64,000 nucleotides of DNA from Corticium candelabrum. Taxonomy: Eukaryota; Porifera; Homoscleromorpha; Homosclerophorida; Plakinidae. A program made the position numbers and the translations under genes. The notes under the pieces were generated by a model that was not told the origin of the DNA, searched no databases, and worked only from the letters and a program-made list of their open reading frames with translations. This document shows positions 1 through 12,455 of the stretch, piece by piece. The stretch covers positions 6,713,536 through 6,777,535 of the forward strand of contig NC_085087.1 of the NCBI RefSeq assembly GCF_963422355.1. The letters are read 5' to 3'. The first letter of the stretch is position 1. Each line of letters opens with the position of its first letter.

Positions 1-926
1 CGAGTTGCGCTTCTTCGGTTTCGTCGCTAACGATTCTAAACACAACAATAGCATGCAAAGAGGGGCGCTCGACGACGCAACAGGCGCGGGTATGACAACA
101 GGATGAGTAACTCTAGAGCTGCAGTGAGCGAAACTAGACAAACCAGCACGACATGCTTCCAATCAGTCAAAATGGAACTCAAAGTGGGCACGTGCTATGC
201 CATTATGCGCCTTCAGATGTGGAGTAGAGGCGAAAAAATGTCGGGAGTATGCGTTTTCGACGCGAAAATGCAGATTTTTTAGGGTAAACAGACGAAAAGG
301 AGTAAAGATGGCGGGAAGTTGGGAGTCTGCTGGTTGAGTGAATATGAATCAGTCAGAGCGGACGCATATGTGGCGTGTGCTTTGATTCTGCGATGTTTCT
401 CTAATGTTGTCTGACTGCTTGTCATTCATAGGGTCGAGAACAGTCGATGGAAAGGTAAACAGGCGGCTCTACGTGGTCGCGTGTGCGTCCTTGTGTTCGA
501 TTACGCGAGCATTCACGCGTCCATATGTATGACACGGATTTCGAGGTTTAGTGCGAGAACTCGAACGAATCCGATGCCAGGAAGGCGTTAGTGATGAGAA
601 ATTATGTTTCCTGGTTGTAAGTCTCTATCTAGGTCAGTGAGTCTGAATGGTCGGTAGGCAGCTCCCTACCATCTGTATGGGCACAATGTTCTAGTTGTGA
701 CAGCTAGATCACTCTGCCGTGAAGGCTCTACTTGCTGCTCCCAGCGCAAGTAGTAAATATGCACGGTGGTGATTCCAAGTGTTCAGAAGTGGGGTGAGGA
801 GTGTCAAAATTGTGTACCGGCCGGGAAAGCAGAACTCTCCAGCTGAACTCACGAAACCCATCGAGAACTGAACTGGCTGAGCCCCATCCAATAGATGTTC
901 AAGTGGCAGCGGTTGAAAGTTGAGAA
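1..926. other. Intergenic stretch with no recognisable gene
   Basis: I see no coding region with family resemblance, no clear repeat unit and no RNA gene here. Short open frames are present but lack recognisable domains. The stretch is richer in CpG-containing words than the AT-rich DNA further right. It may be the unrecognisable 5' part of the retroelement that becomes readable from about 927. Confidence 0.4.
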
Positions 927-2583
927 CTATACATTACAGATTTACTGAGTGTCGCTCCAGCAGAAGAGTCACTAGACGAGTTCCACAGAGAGCAAGACAA
1001 AGATTTGGAACTGCAGTGCCTTCGGCAATTTCTGGAGTATGGAATCCTTCCATCTGACGAGAAGGAAGCGAGGAAGCTGGCTGTGCAAGCTTTAAACTTT
1101 GTAATTGTTGACAAGGTGCTGTATTTTGTCGATTCAAAGGGAGGTGGCTGGAAGCGAGCTGCCGTACCCAAACATCTGCAAAAAGCTTTTTTAGAGGACC
1201 ACCATGGTGGAAAGATGGCCGGGCATTTTTCAGGAGTTCGCATTTATTCGTCATTGAGTCGACGGTGGTGGTGGCGCACTATGTACAAAGATGCCCTGGA
1301 ATTCAGTCGCAACTGTGGTGAGTGTGCCACCACAACAGGAGTTGGTAGAAGATACAAGCCACCGCTCTGTCCCATTCCAGTGCAGAGGCCTTTTGAAATT
1401 GTTGGAGTCGACATCATGGAACTCCCAGTCACTACTCAAGGTAACCGGTATGCCATCGTTTTTCAGGACTTCTTGACAAAATGGCCGTTAGTGTATCCAG
1501 CACCGGACCAGAAGGCCATCCGAATAGCTCGACTAGTTGGCGAGGAAGAGTTGCCAATGTTTGGGGTTCCTGATGCACTGTTATCAGATAGGAGAGCAAA
1601 CCTGCTTGCTCGTGTGATGCAGGATGTGTGCCAGCTCTTGGGAGTGAAGAAATTGAATACAACATCGTACCATCCGCAATGCGACGGCATGGTGGAGAGA
1701 TTGAATCGAACTCTCAAAAGTATGCTCAGGAAGCATGTAGCGAAGTTTGGGGTCAGTGGGATCAGTTTCTGCCAGGAGGTCTTTGGGCTTATCGGAATAC
1801 CTCCCATGAGTCCACTCAAGAAAAGCCATCGTTTCTTCTCTTTGGATTGGATTTGAAGTCACCTACAGAAGCGGCACTTCTACCCCCAGATCCACCAAGT
1901 TTGACTGACCTCGACAGCTACTGTGAGGAGCTAATTCTATCTCTCTCGACCGCTCGGGAGCTTGCTGTTTCTAGCATTAGCAGAGCACAAAAACACTACA
2001 AAACTCAATATGACCGAGGAGCTAGAGTGAGTGAGTATAAAGTTGGGGATTGGGTTTTTGTTCGTTTTCCTGAGGAGGAGACTGGGAAGAGACGAAAACT
2101 TTCTAGACCGTGGTATGGTCAGTTTCATGTGGTGGACAAGAGTGATCTCAACTTGAGGGTAACAAAAGTGTATTTCCCTGAAGACCGGTCAATCCTGGTA
2201 CACCAACTATGGGTATATGCCCTAGCCCAGCCCAGCTGCCACCAGGGTTTTATTGGTATGGCACTCGACGTCGCAGTCCTGAAAGGGTCCCAAACTGGCT
2301 ACAGCGATTGCTGGCGAAAAATAACAGTAGGGAGTGTACTGCTGAACCTTGCGAATTAGTGGAATCGGATGAAGCTTGATCTGTGAAGCTGTTTCAGGAA
2401 TCGGCACTACGTATAAGGCAAGACACCAACAACACTAGCATGAATCCGGATGCGGTTGAGCCAGAAGTCATTCAGCAATCTGATTTCTTGGGTGATGTGG
2501 AAGCTCCACTGTCACATCCCTATGACCTGCGAGGGCCAAGTCAGACGAATTCAGAGGCCAGCGCGTTTCATAAAGACCAGTGA
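927..2583 (+). pseudogene. Ty3/Gypsy-type retrotransposon pol 3' end (integrase), broken
   Basis: The readable part begins just upstream of the integrase. From about 1005 come a zinc-binding H2C2-type region and then an rve (DDE-type) integrase core. The catalytic residues are visible as the D of GVDIMEL, the D of LLSDRRANL and the E of GMVERLNRTLK. A frameshift near 1755 moves the C-terminal part into another frame (1760-2360, with the KVGDWVFVRFP motif typical of Gypsy integrase C-termini). A third piece (to 2583) carries HPYDLRGP, a usual Gypsy pol ending. Gag, protease and reverse transcriptase are absent, so this is a 5'-truncated dead copy that cannot encode an integrase in one frame. 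A short LTR follows at 2621. Confidence 0.85.
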
Positions 2584-2620
2584 ATCGGTTTGGGACGAAC
2601 CAACTTGAGAGAGAGGGTGA

Positions 2621-2757
2621 TGTAACCGGGACTATGAGAGACTGAGCGTTATGTTTTGCTTATTGTCTAAGTTATACCGTATTGTTCTGTTGTTGTTGCG
2701 CATGCGTAGATATAAAGAAATTCTGCTTCTACTCAGGCGTTCCCGGTAGCGGTTACA
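2621..2757 (+). repeat. Putative short 3' LTR of the Gypsy element
   Basis: The segment starts TGTAACCG and ends CGGTTACA, an 8-bp perfect inverted repeat with the TG...CA ends expected of an LTR. It is preceded by a purine-rich tract (gagagagggtga, about 2609-2620) that would serve as polypurine tract, and a TATA-like gatataaag lies inside. No second copy exists in the window because the element is 5'-truncated, so LTR identity rests on ends and position. The 137-bp length is short for an LTR. Confidence 0.5.
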
Positions 2758-3199
2758 CACGCCTTACCGTCAACTTCCGTGCCGAGCACGACGCACGCCG
2801 TCAAAACGGCCAGAAATCTCCACATTCTCGTCATCATCTTCTACACACTCAACGCATCACATCACATCACACATCGTGCACGAATATACTAATAGACACG
2901 ACGACGCTATACGATTTCTCGCATGCTTCAATCAACAAACACGTAAATAAATCTCACAACAACCACGTCGCAACGCACACGAACGCAACAGCAAGTCAAA
3001 GAGGAAGGCACCACAACAAGTCGGTGGAATCACAAACGAGTGACCTGGACAAGAAACGTCGAGCACAAACGCTAAATAACCTTGTGGTTCGCAGCTGCAC
3101 GACAGACGGCGTTCAAACACAACCTAGTTAGTAGATGTTGTATCTCTGAGAAGGTTTCCAAGATATGACGTATATTGCAGTAACACGCAAGACTAGAAT
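2758..3199. other. Unassigned stretch between two retroelement remnants
   Basis: An open frame on + covers 2682-3131, but its translation is low-complexity (His, Ser, Thr, Arg) and it starts inside the LTR. I see no domain and do not call a gene. Confidence 0.3.
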
Positions 3200-3421
3200 T
3201 GATAGCTGAAGTAGCAAGTATTGTGCTTGCACGTACAGTGTTAGATCTAGGTGAGACTCGGACTTATATATATATAGTGTCAAACTAAGTTCTAGAATGT
3301 TCTATACTTAGCTACAGTAGGATGTGAGATAACCTACATGACATGAAACCTTAGGTGAGTCATCTAGAGGTCACAATGATGTCAACCGGAATTACTCTGA
3401 TTTTCTTGGTCATATATTACA
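3200..3421 (-). repeat. Putative LTR of the minus-strand Gypsy element
   Basis: Reading the minus strand, a purine-rich tract (ctggtggggaggtg, about 3433-3420) is followed by TGTAATATATGACC, the usual arrangement of polypurine tract and LTR start just 3' of a Gypsy integrase. A TATA-like stretch (tatatatataag) lies near 3270. I could not fix the inner end of the LTR, so the lower coordinate is approximate. Confidence 0.4.
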
Positions 3422-3468
3422 CCTCCCCACCAGCTCTGAAGTCTCCAGAATACGGACAGAGGTAAACG

Positions 3469-4456
3469 TCAGCAATCCCAAATTGCTTTCCGTTTCCTCA
3501 TTCTGGTAGATTGTCGCGGGTTGTCAGGTCCATAGTGCGGTGGTAAGTTCTGGTGCACCGGCTGATCTGATGTCTTCGTCTGTTCGACATCTGTACCTGA
3601 CTGCGGCGATGTTGTGAGAGAGAACGTAGTAGTCACGTAGAGCCATGCCTGGATCATTATCTTCGTCTACTCCATATCGTGGTCGGAGTTGTTGTAAGTG
3701 AAGCCGCCAGGTAGGTCCAAGCGGATGTATCCTTACATTCACGCTCCGGGAACCGCGTACTTTGATTACGGTTGTTGGAACCCATCTAGGCTCACTGGTG
3801 CGTCTTGGCCCACAGTAGAGTGCATAACACGGTGTTCCTACTTGGTAGTGCCTGTGGACGTTATGGTCGGTGCTTTGTAACTCTTTGGCCTGTGACTTCG
3901 TGGCTTCTCGAGCTTGGCGTTCTTGAGCTTCATGTGCCGAGGACGGCAATTGTGTATCGATCTTGGTTCGTATCTGCCGATTGTTGAGTAATTCGCTAGG
4001 CGAATATCGACTAGCTCATGGCGAACGTCTGTATTGCATAAAAAATTCCTGAAGAGTTTCATTAGGAGATTTCTTTGACTTTTTCAAGAAACGCTTGAAT
4101 GTCTGGACAAGTCTCTCATCGGCACCGTTGGTGGCTGAATGATAAGGTGTTCCCGTCAGATGCACCATTCCTCTTTCATGGCACCAGGTTTTGAACTCCT
4201 GTGAGGAAAAGGTGGTAGCGTTGTCCGAAACTATGGCGTGCGGGTAGCCAAAGTGTGAGAAATCTTCCTCTTAGCAACTGGGTAGTTGTCTTCGTAGAGG
4301 TAGAATTGGTCGCATGGATACATGGGTATTTGGAGTATGCGTCTATGACAACGAGCCAATGATGTCCCATGAAATCTATGGCGTGGTCCTACTCCAGGGT
4401 TTCTCCGGCAGCATCCAAGGATAGTTGGCAGGCTTTGCAGGTTTGTTTTGGTGTTC
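3469..4456 (-). pseudogene. Ty3/Gypsy integrase remnant (K02A2.6-like type), broken
   Basis: On the minus strand the pieces read in order from 4456 down to 3469: end of a zinc-binding region, integrase core start (IDFMGHHWLVVIDAYSKYP), the IVSDNATTF motif with its catalytic Asp, the GADERLVQTFK motif with catalytic Glu, then a C-terminal chromatin-side region with LQQLRPRYG. These pieces lie in different frames with at least one internal stop, so the copy is dead. The sequence type differs clearly from the Gypsy copy at 927-2583, so two lineages are present. The 5' end stops abruptly at about 4456, where a different dispersed repeat begins. Confidence 0.8.
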
Positions 4457-4459
4457 GGC

Positions 4460-4603
4460 GATAACATGACATAACCTAAGATAACATGTAAGATAACAAT
4501 AAGATAACATGTACTATTAGAATTATAAAGCATAAATTCTTAATTTACGTTTGCATTACATGCAGGTAATTACTCTTCAGTATTCGATCTGCATTCTTGA
4601 TAC
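4460..4603. repeat. Dispersed repeat, copy 1 (second copy at 30158-30285)
   Basis: The words ataacatg..attagaattataa.gcataaattcttaatt and the ending gcattcttgatac recur in the same order at 30158-30285. Copy 1 stops exactly where the hAT inverted repeat starts at 4604; copy 2 continues past this point. This fits insertion of the hAT into an older repeat. The repeat class is not recognised. Confidence 0.6.
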
Positions 4604-7600
4604 CAAGCCCGTAGGCTTGGGGGGTGCACTGGGTGCACGTGCACCCTCCCAGGACCCGTTCACGGAAGAAGTCCGGGTAGTAGGCAAAAGGACTCCGAGG
4701 AATGTGTTGAAACTCCAAAGTACATGTCAGATATTTGGCTATCCTGTTTGCTAACTGGTAACTTGGAGAAGTGTGTGTTCGTCACAGTGACACTAGATGG
4801 GACGGTCTCAGGAAAAAGATAGAAAAAGGAGGCAAGCAGCGGCTACTTGTCAACGACTGGACGGTTTTCTAGTTCCGAAAAGGGCACGTGATCAACTTGT
4901 GACTCCTGATCCAGATTTTACACAACTGGTTTCAGTAGACGATCAACTAACACCGACTTCCAGTGAATGCTGTAGTGGTAGTGTAGAAAGAGTATTGTCG
5001 TCCTCTACCGCCACGTATGTCGAGCCTTTGCGCAATACATGCTGCGAAGTTCACGACAACGAGGCTCATCGTGCAGGCGTCGCAGGAGGCTCAGCGTGCA
5101 GGCGTCGCAGGCGGCAATCAGCAATGCCATCATGCTAATACTTCTGATCATGATTTAGTGGATGATATTGGCAAATTGTTTTTCAAAGCCAAGTCTCATG
5201 TCGATTTCTGCAACTCCATGCAGGCTCAGGGTGCTGCGGAGAAGTATAACCTACCGACAAATCACAGAAAGCCTCGTGCCGACCAAGTTCTTCCTCCGAC
5301 ATGTATCGGTGGCCGCAAACAAGCTTTTCGTCCTGTTTGGCTATCAGAACACCCGTGGATGGTTTACAGCGAGCAAGTGGATGGTGTCTTTTGCATTGCT
5401 TGTGGAATTTTCGTTGCTAAAGTGTCCAAGGGGAAGTTTGTATGCAAGCCTTTTCGTGATTGGAACAAGAAAGGAGAAAAAGCAAAGGAGCACGAGCAGT
5501 GCTTATACCATCATCAAGCCATCGAGCAAGCTGATGACTTCGAGCGAACCTTGGAGAATCCAGATACTACCATTACTGCACGTCGGACACCCGCAGGGCG
5601 GCCAATGTCGCGCGTAATCGTGCTGTCCTGAAGTCCATTGCTTCTGCTGTGTTGTACTGCGCCAGACAGTGCATTGCTTTACGTGGAGACGCAGAGACTG
5701 TGGAATCACCTGGAAATCCAGGTAATTTTCTTTCTTTGCTGCGGCTTCTGGCAGTGCACGATGAAGAGTTAAGAAGACACCTGGAAATTCCTGCAATGCG
5801 ATGTGCAACTTATCTTTCTCCTCAAACACAAAATGAGCCGATTAAAGTCATGGGAAACCACATCCTCTTACAGAAAATAATAGGTGATTTGACAGCTGCG
5901 CCCTATTACGCCATCCTTGCCGACGAGGTAACTTCGCATAACGTTGAGCATCTTGCCATCCGCGCCAGGTTTGTTGACAGAAGTACTAAAGAGGTCAGAG
6001 AAGAGTTTTCGACGTTTTTGAAGTTGGACAGAATTACTGGGGAGCGAATTGCAGATGGTATCTTTGGCTTTCTGGAAGAGAATAACATACCACTTGCTAC
6101 TATGCGTGGTCAGGGCTACGACGGCGCAAGCTACATGTCTTCAGATCGAGTGGGTGTCCAAGCCAGGATTAGACATAAAGCTCATTTAGTCACCTACGTA
6201 CACTGCAGTGGCCACTGCCTTAACCTCGTGATAAGCAAGTCACGTGCTCTTCCTGAAGTACGTAATGTGATCGATTGCGTTAAAAAATGCAGCCGTTTCT
6301 TTCTCAATAGTCCAAAGAGAAGTGGTATTCTAGAGATTATCATCGACCACATTGTGGTCAATGAAGAGAGGAGGAAACCACTGATCGATCTGTGCAAGAC
6401 GCGATGGGCTGAGCGGCATTCGGCTTATCGGCACTTCTACCAAGGGTACGTATTTGTGGTTGAAGCTCTAGAGATGATAGCTTTCCGCTATCACTTGGAG
6501 AAATATGGGACTTCGTATGCTGACTGGGACTATGCAGGCCGCAATGAAGCAAAGCAGATTCTGCCCAGTGTTACTTCCTTTCAGTTTGTTGTTGTGTTTG
6601 TGACGATATATCAGTACTTATCACACCTTTCGGGCATTACCGTGAAGCTGCAGCGCATAACATGATATCTGAAATTGTGAGGACCTACAACAGCGAGCGC
6701 GCAAACGTTGAAAGCAGCTTTTCTCAAATCTACAAAGTTAGTTCAGACATGGCAAAAAAGGTTGGAAGTACAATTGCAATGCAAGGTAACAAAATCGCAG
6801 CAATATTCCAGCTGCTTCTGTTCAAGAGTATTTCCAGAAAAATGTTGCAATTCCCTTTCTTGATCATATTATTATTAGCATCAACCGGCAGTTCTCAAAG
6901 TCGGCAGTCACAGCCATTTCCCTACTTGGTCTTGTACCAAGTATCATATGTTCGCAAGATGTCAACCTGGAGGAGGCGCCGATCAAGTACAGAGATGATC
7001 TGCCATCGCCTGAATTGATGGACGCGGAACTCAGGCGCTGGAGGAACAGGTATATGGCGATGCCCCCAGAGAAGAGACCGTGCTCACCAGCAAAAGCCAT
7101 CAAAGAATGTGACGCCACTGACTTCCCAAACATCTCAGATCTTTTGACCATCGCCTGTACCATGCCTGTCACCTCGTGTGAATGTGAGAGAAGCGCCAGT
7201 GCTTTACGACGCCTAAACAACTATATGCGCGCATCCATGGGTAAGGACAGATTGTCTCACCTTTCTCTCCTTCACATCCACTACGATGTACCAATAGATC
7301 TTGACAACGTAGTCGATTATTATGCTCGCCTTCACCCTCGCAGACTCGAACTTGACTCGGTACTGTTACACTAATGTTTTCTGCTAACTCTAAGTCTTAC
7401 ATATACAATTATGAATACAGATACGTATTATTAGATAATGTCCACGCAATTGCAAATACAATTATGTGAACCAAGTATACAAACGCAATTTAACCATGTT
7501 TTCAAAGTGGTGAATCCACAAAAAAACTTTAGCGCAGTGCGATTACATTTAATTAAAACCACATAGACTTTGTTGGCAAATGCACCCCCCACTCCTGCGA

Positions 7601-7616
7601 CCAGCCTACGGGCCTG
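4604..7616 (+). mobile_element. hAT-type DNA transposon (ZMYM1-like), whole element
   Basis: The left end reads CAAGCCCGTAGGCTTGGGGGG. The right end, reverse-complemented, reads CAGGCCCGTAGGCTGG and reaches another GGGGGGTGCA word shortly after. These imperfect terminal inverted repeats bracket the transposase pseudogene at 4797-7374. The C-A-G/A-G...terminal form suits hAT elements. I do not see a matching 8-bp target duplication (cttgatac left, tacacaca right), so one flank may have been rearranged. Confidence 0.6.
4797..7374 (+). pseudogene. hAT-family transposase (TTF zinc finger, DUF4371, dimerisation), frameshifted
   Basis: Domain order is that of ZMYM1-like hAT transposases. An N-terminal basic region (4797 on) is followed by a TTF-type zinc finger (about 5320-5540; WLSEHPWMVYSEQVDGVFC, then the WNKKGEKAKEHEQ region). 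The DUF4371/RNase-H-like core follows (about 5610-6500; ILADEVTSHNVEHLAIRARF, GQGYDGASYMS, HCSGHCLNLV). Last comes the hAT C-terminal dimerisation motif (about 7140-7290; VTSCECERSASALRRL). The reading frame changes near 5590, near 6600-6660 and again between about 6800 and 7015, so no single protein can be made unless some breaks are small introns, for which I see no good splice pairs. Most likely a recently inactivated copy. Confidence 0.85.
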
Positions 7617-7687
7617 TACACACACACACTTCACTTCACGATGCGTTCATTCCAATGAGAAAAGATGCAGGCCAAGGTCACCGTAGG

Positions 7688-9069
<1,382 letters not shown>

Positions 9070-9453
9070 AGACCCTACAGTATGCATGCTTTCGCTGCGC
9101 ACGCATAATATAGTAAAAATAGGTTGATAAAATGTTGATTAATGATGACGGTTTTTAAATTTTCGTAGTTATTTTATGGCTAAAGGCGGCTCTGATAACA
9201 CTGGTGACGCTGATTTGTATGGCGCGCGATGTGTGTCATAATTCCGTCGGCTGGGCTGCGCTAACTCGTCGGCTGGGCTGAGATATCATGTTTCCACAAC
9301 TAATTTACATCGCAGCCCAGCCGACGACACGCGTCAAGTGTGTCATAATTCCGTCGGCTGGGCTGCGATATCATCGACCAGCCGACGAAACGACATCAAC
9401 CAGCCGACGAAACGACTTTTGACACACATGGCGCGCCATGTTATGTGTCAAAA

Positions 9454-9673
9454 GTCGTTTCGTCGGCTCATTGATGTCGTTTCGTCTGCTGGTTGATGTC
9501 GATTCGTCGGCTGGTTGGTGTCGTTTCGTCGGCTGGTTGATGTCGTTTCGTCGGCTGGTTGATGTCGTTTCGTCGGCTGGTTGATGTCGTTTCGTCGGCT
9601 GGTTGATGTCGTTTCGTCGGCTGGTTGATGTCGTTTCGTCGGCTGGTTGATGTCGTTTCTTCGGCTCATTGAT
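9454..9673. repeat. 22-bp minisatellite in left foldback arm, 10 units
   Basis: Unit gtcgtttcgtcggctggttgat repeats ten times without spacers. First and last units carry ctcattgat instead of ctggttgat. Most units are identical, with single changes in units 2, 3 and 10. Confidence 0.95.
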
Positions 9674-10920
9674 GTCAGCGGGTGGCCTCAGGGTGCGTGA
9701 CCATTTCGTCCATTCCATTTTCAACAATTGAATAAATATTGAATTAGAAATTGAAAATAGCCTAGAAGTTGCTTGTAATCTCAATATTCAATTCTATTAA
9801 AAATTAAAATTGACTGATTGACAAACTATAATTATCTGCGGATTATAATAAATATTGAAAACATACTTAATTTCTAAACAATTTTCTATTTCAATTCAAT
9901 GCAATATTGAAATTGCAAGCACGTTAGTTTAATTTTCAATGTTAAATTCAATAATCAATTTAAATTTAATTTAATTTTAAATTTTATTTTTATTTTAAAT
10001 TTAAATTTTAAAAATTAAATTTTGAATTTTGAATTTGCATGGCCAATTTGTCCATTCCATTTTTAATTTTTGAGACAAATTAAAAATTGAATGTCAAATT
10101 AAAAATTGACTGGCGTTGTTTGCTTTTACCTGCGAATTTTCAACACTTGCTGTGTCCACTGTGGACGCGGGCCCGCCACACGCGGGGAAGTCCCTAGAGG
10201 CACTAACCTTAGTGGATACAACAGATCAACAATTCACAGGTAAACACTTTGTGTTATGATAAGGTTCTTACAGGCCTGTACAGGCACCTCTACACGTTGT
10301 TGTAAACATTGTTGTCTAGAGATGTACGCATGTTAATTAACACGTCGTATCTTGTTGTATCCACTAGGGTGCCTGTTATAAGAAAGCCTTTATACAGCCT
10401 TTAGGGACTTCCCCGCGTGTGGCGGGCCCGAGTCCACAGTGGACACAGCAAGAGTTGAAAATTCGCAGGTAAGAGCAAACAACGCCAGTCAATTTTTAAT
10501 TTGACATTCAATTTTTAATTTGTCTCAAAAATTAAAAATGGAATGGACCAATTGACCATGCAAATTCAAAATTCAAAATTTAATTTTTAAAATTTAAATT
10601 AAAATTAAAAATAAAATTTAAAATTACATTAAATTTAAATTGATTATTGAATTTAACATTGAAAATTAAACTAACGTGCTTGCAATTTCAATATTGCATT
10701 GCATTGAAATAGAAATTGGTTAGATATTAAGTATGTTTTCAATATCTATTATAATCCGCAGATAATTATAGTTTGTCAATCAGTCAATTTTAAATTTTAA
10801 TAGAATTGAATATTGAGATTACAAGCAACTTCTAGGCTATTTTCAATTTCTAATTCAATATTTATTCAATTGTTGAAAATGGAATGGACGAAATGGTCAC
10901 GCACCCTGAGGCCACCCGCT

Positions 10921-11162
10921 GACATCAATGAGCCGACGAAACGACATCAACCAGCCGACGAATCGACATCAACCAGCCGACGAAACGACATCAACCAGCC
11001 GACGAATCGACATCAACCAGCCGACGAAACGACACCAACCAGCCGACGAATCGACATCAACCAGCCGACGAAACGACATCAACCAGCCGACGAATCGACA
11101 TCAACCAGCCGACGAAACGACATCAATGAGCCGACGAAACGACATCAACCAGCCGACGAAAC
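10921..11162. repeat. 22-bp minisatellite in right foldback arm, 11 units
   Basis: Unit gacatcaaccagccgacgaaac (complement of the left-arm unit) repeats eleven times. Units 2-9 alternate between ...gaatc and ...gaaac endings, a higher-order dimer absent from the left arm, so the two arms have changed independently in their tandem arrays. Confidence 0.95.
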
Positions 11163-11464
11163 GACTTTTGACACATAACATAACCATAAACATGGCGCGC
11201 CATGTGTGTCAAAAGTCGTTTCGTCGGCTGGTTGATGTCGTTTCGTCGGCTGGTCGATGATATCGCAGCCCAGCCGACGGAATTATGACACACTTGACGC
11301 GTGTCGTCGGCTGGGCTGCGATGTAAATTAGTTGTGGAAACATGATATCTCAGCCCAGCCGACGAGTTAGCGCAGCCCAGCCGACGGAATTATGACACAC
11401 ATCGCGCGCCATAGATTTGGTGTTGGCTATTTTGACGGCGTTACTTAATTAAGGACCATAGTAA

Positions 11465-12250
11465 TGGAAATCCACCACATTTGAAAGTGGACAGTCTTTC
11501 GAGTTTGTATGCTAAAAGGACTCACGAGTCTTTCGCAGAAATTGGCTTTGGCAAGTTGCAAAAATTTGTCACTACAAGTACCAATCATTTTCATTATGAC
11601 GAAGTAGGTACCGAAGTGAGATGCAAACCTCCGCGCAAGAAGAAAAAATTGAAAATTGTCATCTACCATTACCATGCGAAAGTAGAGTCGGTAGTTCACA
11701 TGATGAAGAGGCTGCAAACGAACCGGGCAAACTACAGCTGCTGTTTCCTTCTAGTAGCTTACTGGAGAAAGAGACTGCCACATCTTCTTTTGTTGTTGAT
11801 TCTGCAGGTGCTACTGCCTTCAAGGGTATACTACATAACGTCTATATTTCTTTCGTTATGCATGACTAGTTAACACTGCTAGTTAATCTAGCAGTTCAAA
11901 TTGTTCTTAATTTGTATAGACTTTGAAGACAAGAGTTGCAAAAATGTAAGTACAGGTGAGAGGACTGAAGAAATTTATAGAGCAAGAGCTAGCAAACAGT
12001 TGGAAATGATCGAAACGTTGGCAGAACTAAATCAGGACATGGACAACGCTGTTAAGATTATGGCAACCAATCAGCAACTGGATGACAATTTAAAATAAGG
12101 AAAATGTGAGACAATGCGGCGTCAACTGGAAGAGTTTTCTGTCCCGAGTAGTTACGACCCAGTTCTTGCTACTACAACAAACCGCGTCGCGGTTGATGAC
12201 CAATTCGTTCCGTGGTAAGAAGCTAATAAAACTTCAGCTGTCCATCTTTA
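11465..12250 (+). pseudogene. Decayed coding fragments, unrecognised gene
   Basis: Three stretches look protein-like. 11465-11630 gives LYAKRTHESF..IGFGKLQKFV...F, a pattern reminiscent of an OST-HTH/LOTUS fold but too short to be sure. 11630-11830 continues in another frame as an acidic linker. 11915-12215 gives a coiled-coil-like sequence (LEMIETLAELNQDMDNAVKI) interrupted by one TAA at about 12096 and followed by EEFSVPSSYDPVLATTTNRV before a possible donor. The second and third stretches could be joined by an intron (about 11826 to 11920). The frameshift and internal stop argue for a broken gene. Function is not assigned. Confidence 0.3.
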
Positions 12251-12284
12251 GGTGGTGTCAATGTTTAGGCGACTTTATCTTACT

Positions 12285-12455
12285 CTGCTACTTGGTCTTG
12301 CAGAAAGAGAGGCAGATGAACTGCATCTTTCACCGCGAACAGACAAACGGAACATCGGCAGTCTTTCTCAATTGGATCTACAAACGATACATCGTAGCTG
12401 CCACATACGTCTTCCTTTGCCGCCAATTGGTTCAACCAATCCAGATGTAAAGTGG
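12285..12455 (-). pseudogene. Duplicated, damaged TRAF RING exon
   Basis: The minus strand reads YDVSFVDPIEKDC.CSVCLFAVKDAV then jumps to LQDQVAE. This matches exon 1 of the TRAF gene at 15428-15573 ([26 protein letters not shown]...FDQVAE) but has lost the segment containing the middle RING cysteines. Homology continues upstream of the ATG (12463-12500 resembles 15611-15650: gaaatgaaacc..tattatc.acaaagt.cct), so promoter-proximal DNA was duplicated with the exon. The splice donor after CAGA is still GT. No zf-TRAF or MATH exons follow, so it is an orphan pseudo-exon. Confidence 0.75.

Larger units (their letters stand above)
9218..11413. mobile_element. Foldback-type element with ~1 kb inverted arms
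   Basis: Left arm 9218 to about 10224 and right arm about 10353-11413 are reverse complements over nearly their whole length. Each has ends TATGGCGCGCGATGTGTGTC, interspersed GTCGGCTGGGCTG words, a 22-bp tandem array, a long AT-rich block and an inner GC-rich word (cccgcgtgtggcgggcccg). The loop is about 128 bp. GATTTG flanks both ends (9212-9217 and 11414-11419) as a likely 6-bp target duplication. Long inverted repeats built of short tandem units are the hallmark of foldback elements (Drosophila FB, sea urchin TU). No transposase is encoded; ORFs across the arms are artefacts of the 22-bp repeat. Confidence 0.85.

Noticed and set aside
2682-3131. A 149-aa + strand ORF
   Set aside because: Starts inside the putative LTR, low-complexity composition, no domain.
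9454-9673. CRISPR-like array
   Set aside because: Units follow each other without spacers, in a eukaryotic transposable element.
9371-9784. A repetitive protein with Asn-Gln-Pro-Thr-Lys-Arg-His units, mirrored at 10813-11178
   Set aside because: A 22-bp tandem repeat is open in several frames because 22 is not a multiple of 3 and no unit contains stops. No conserved start or domain exists and the sequence is part of a palindromic element.
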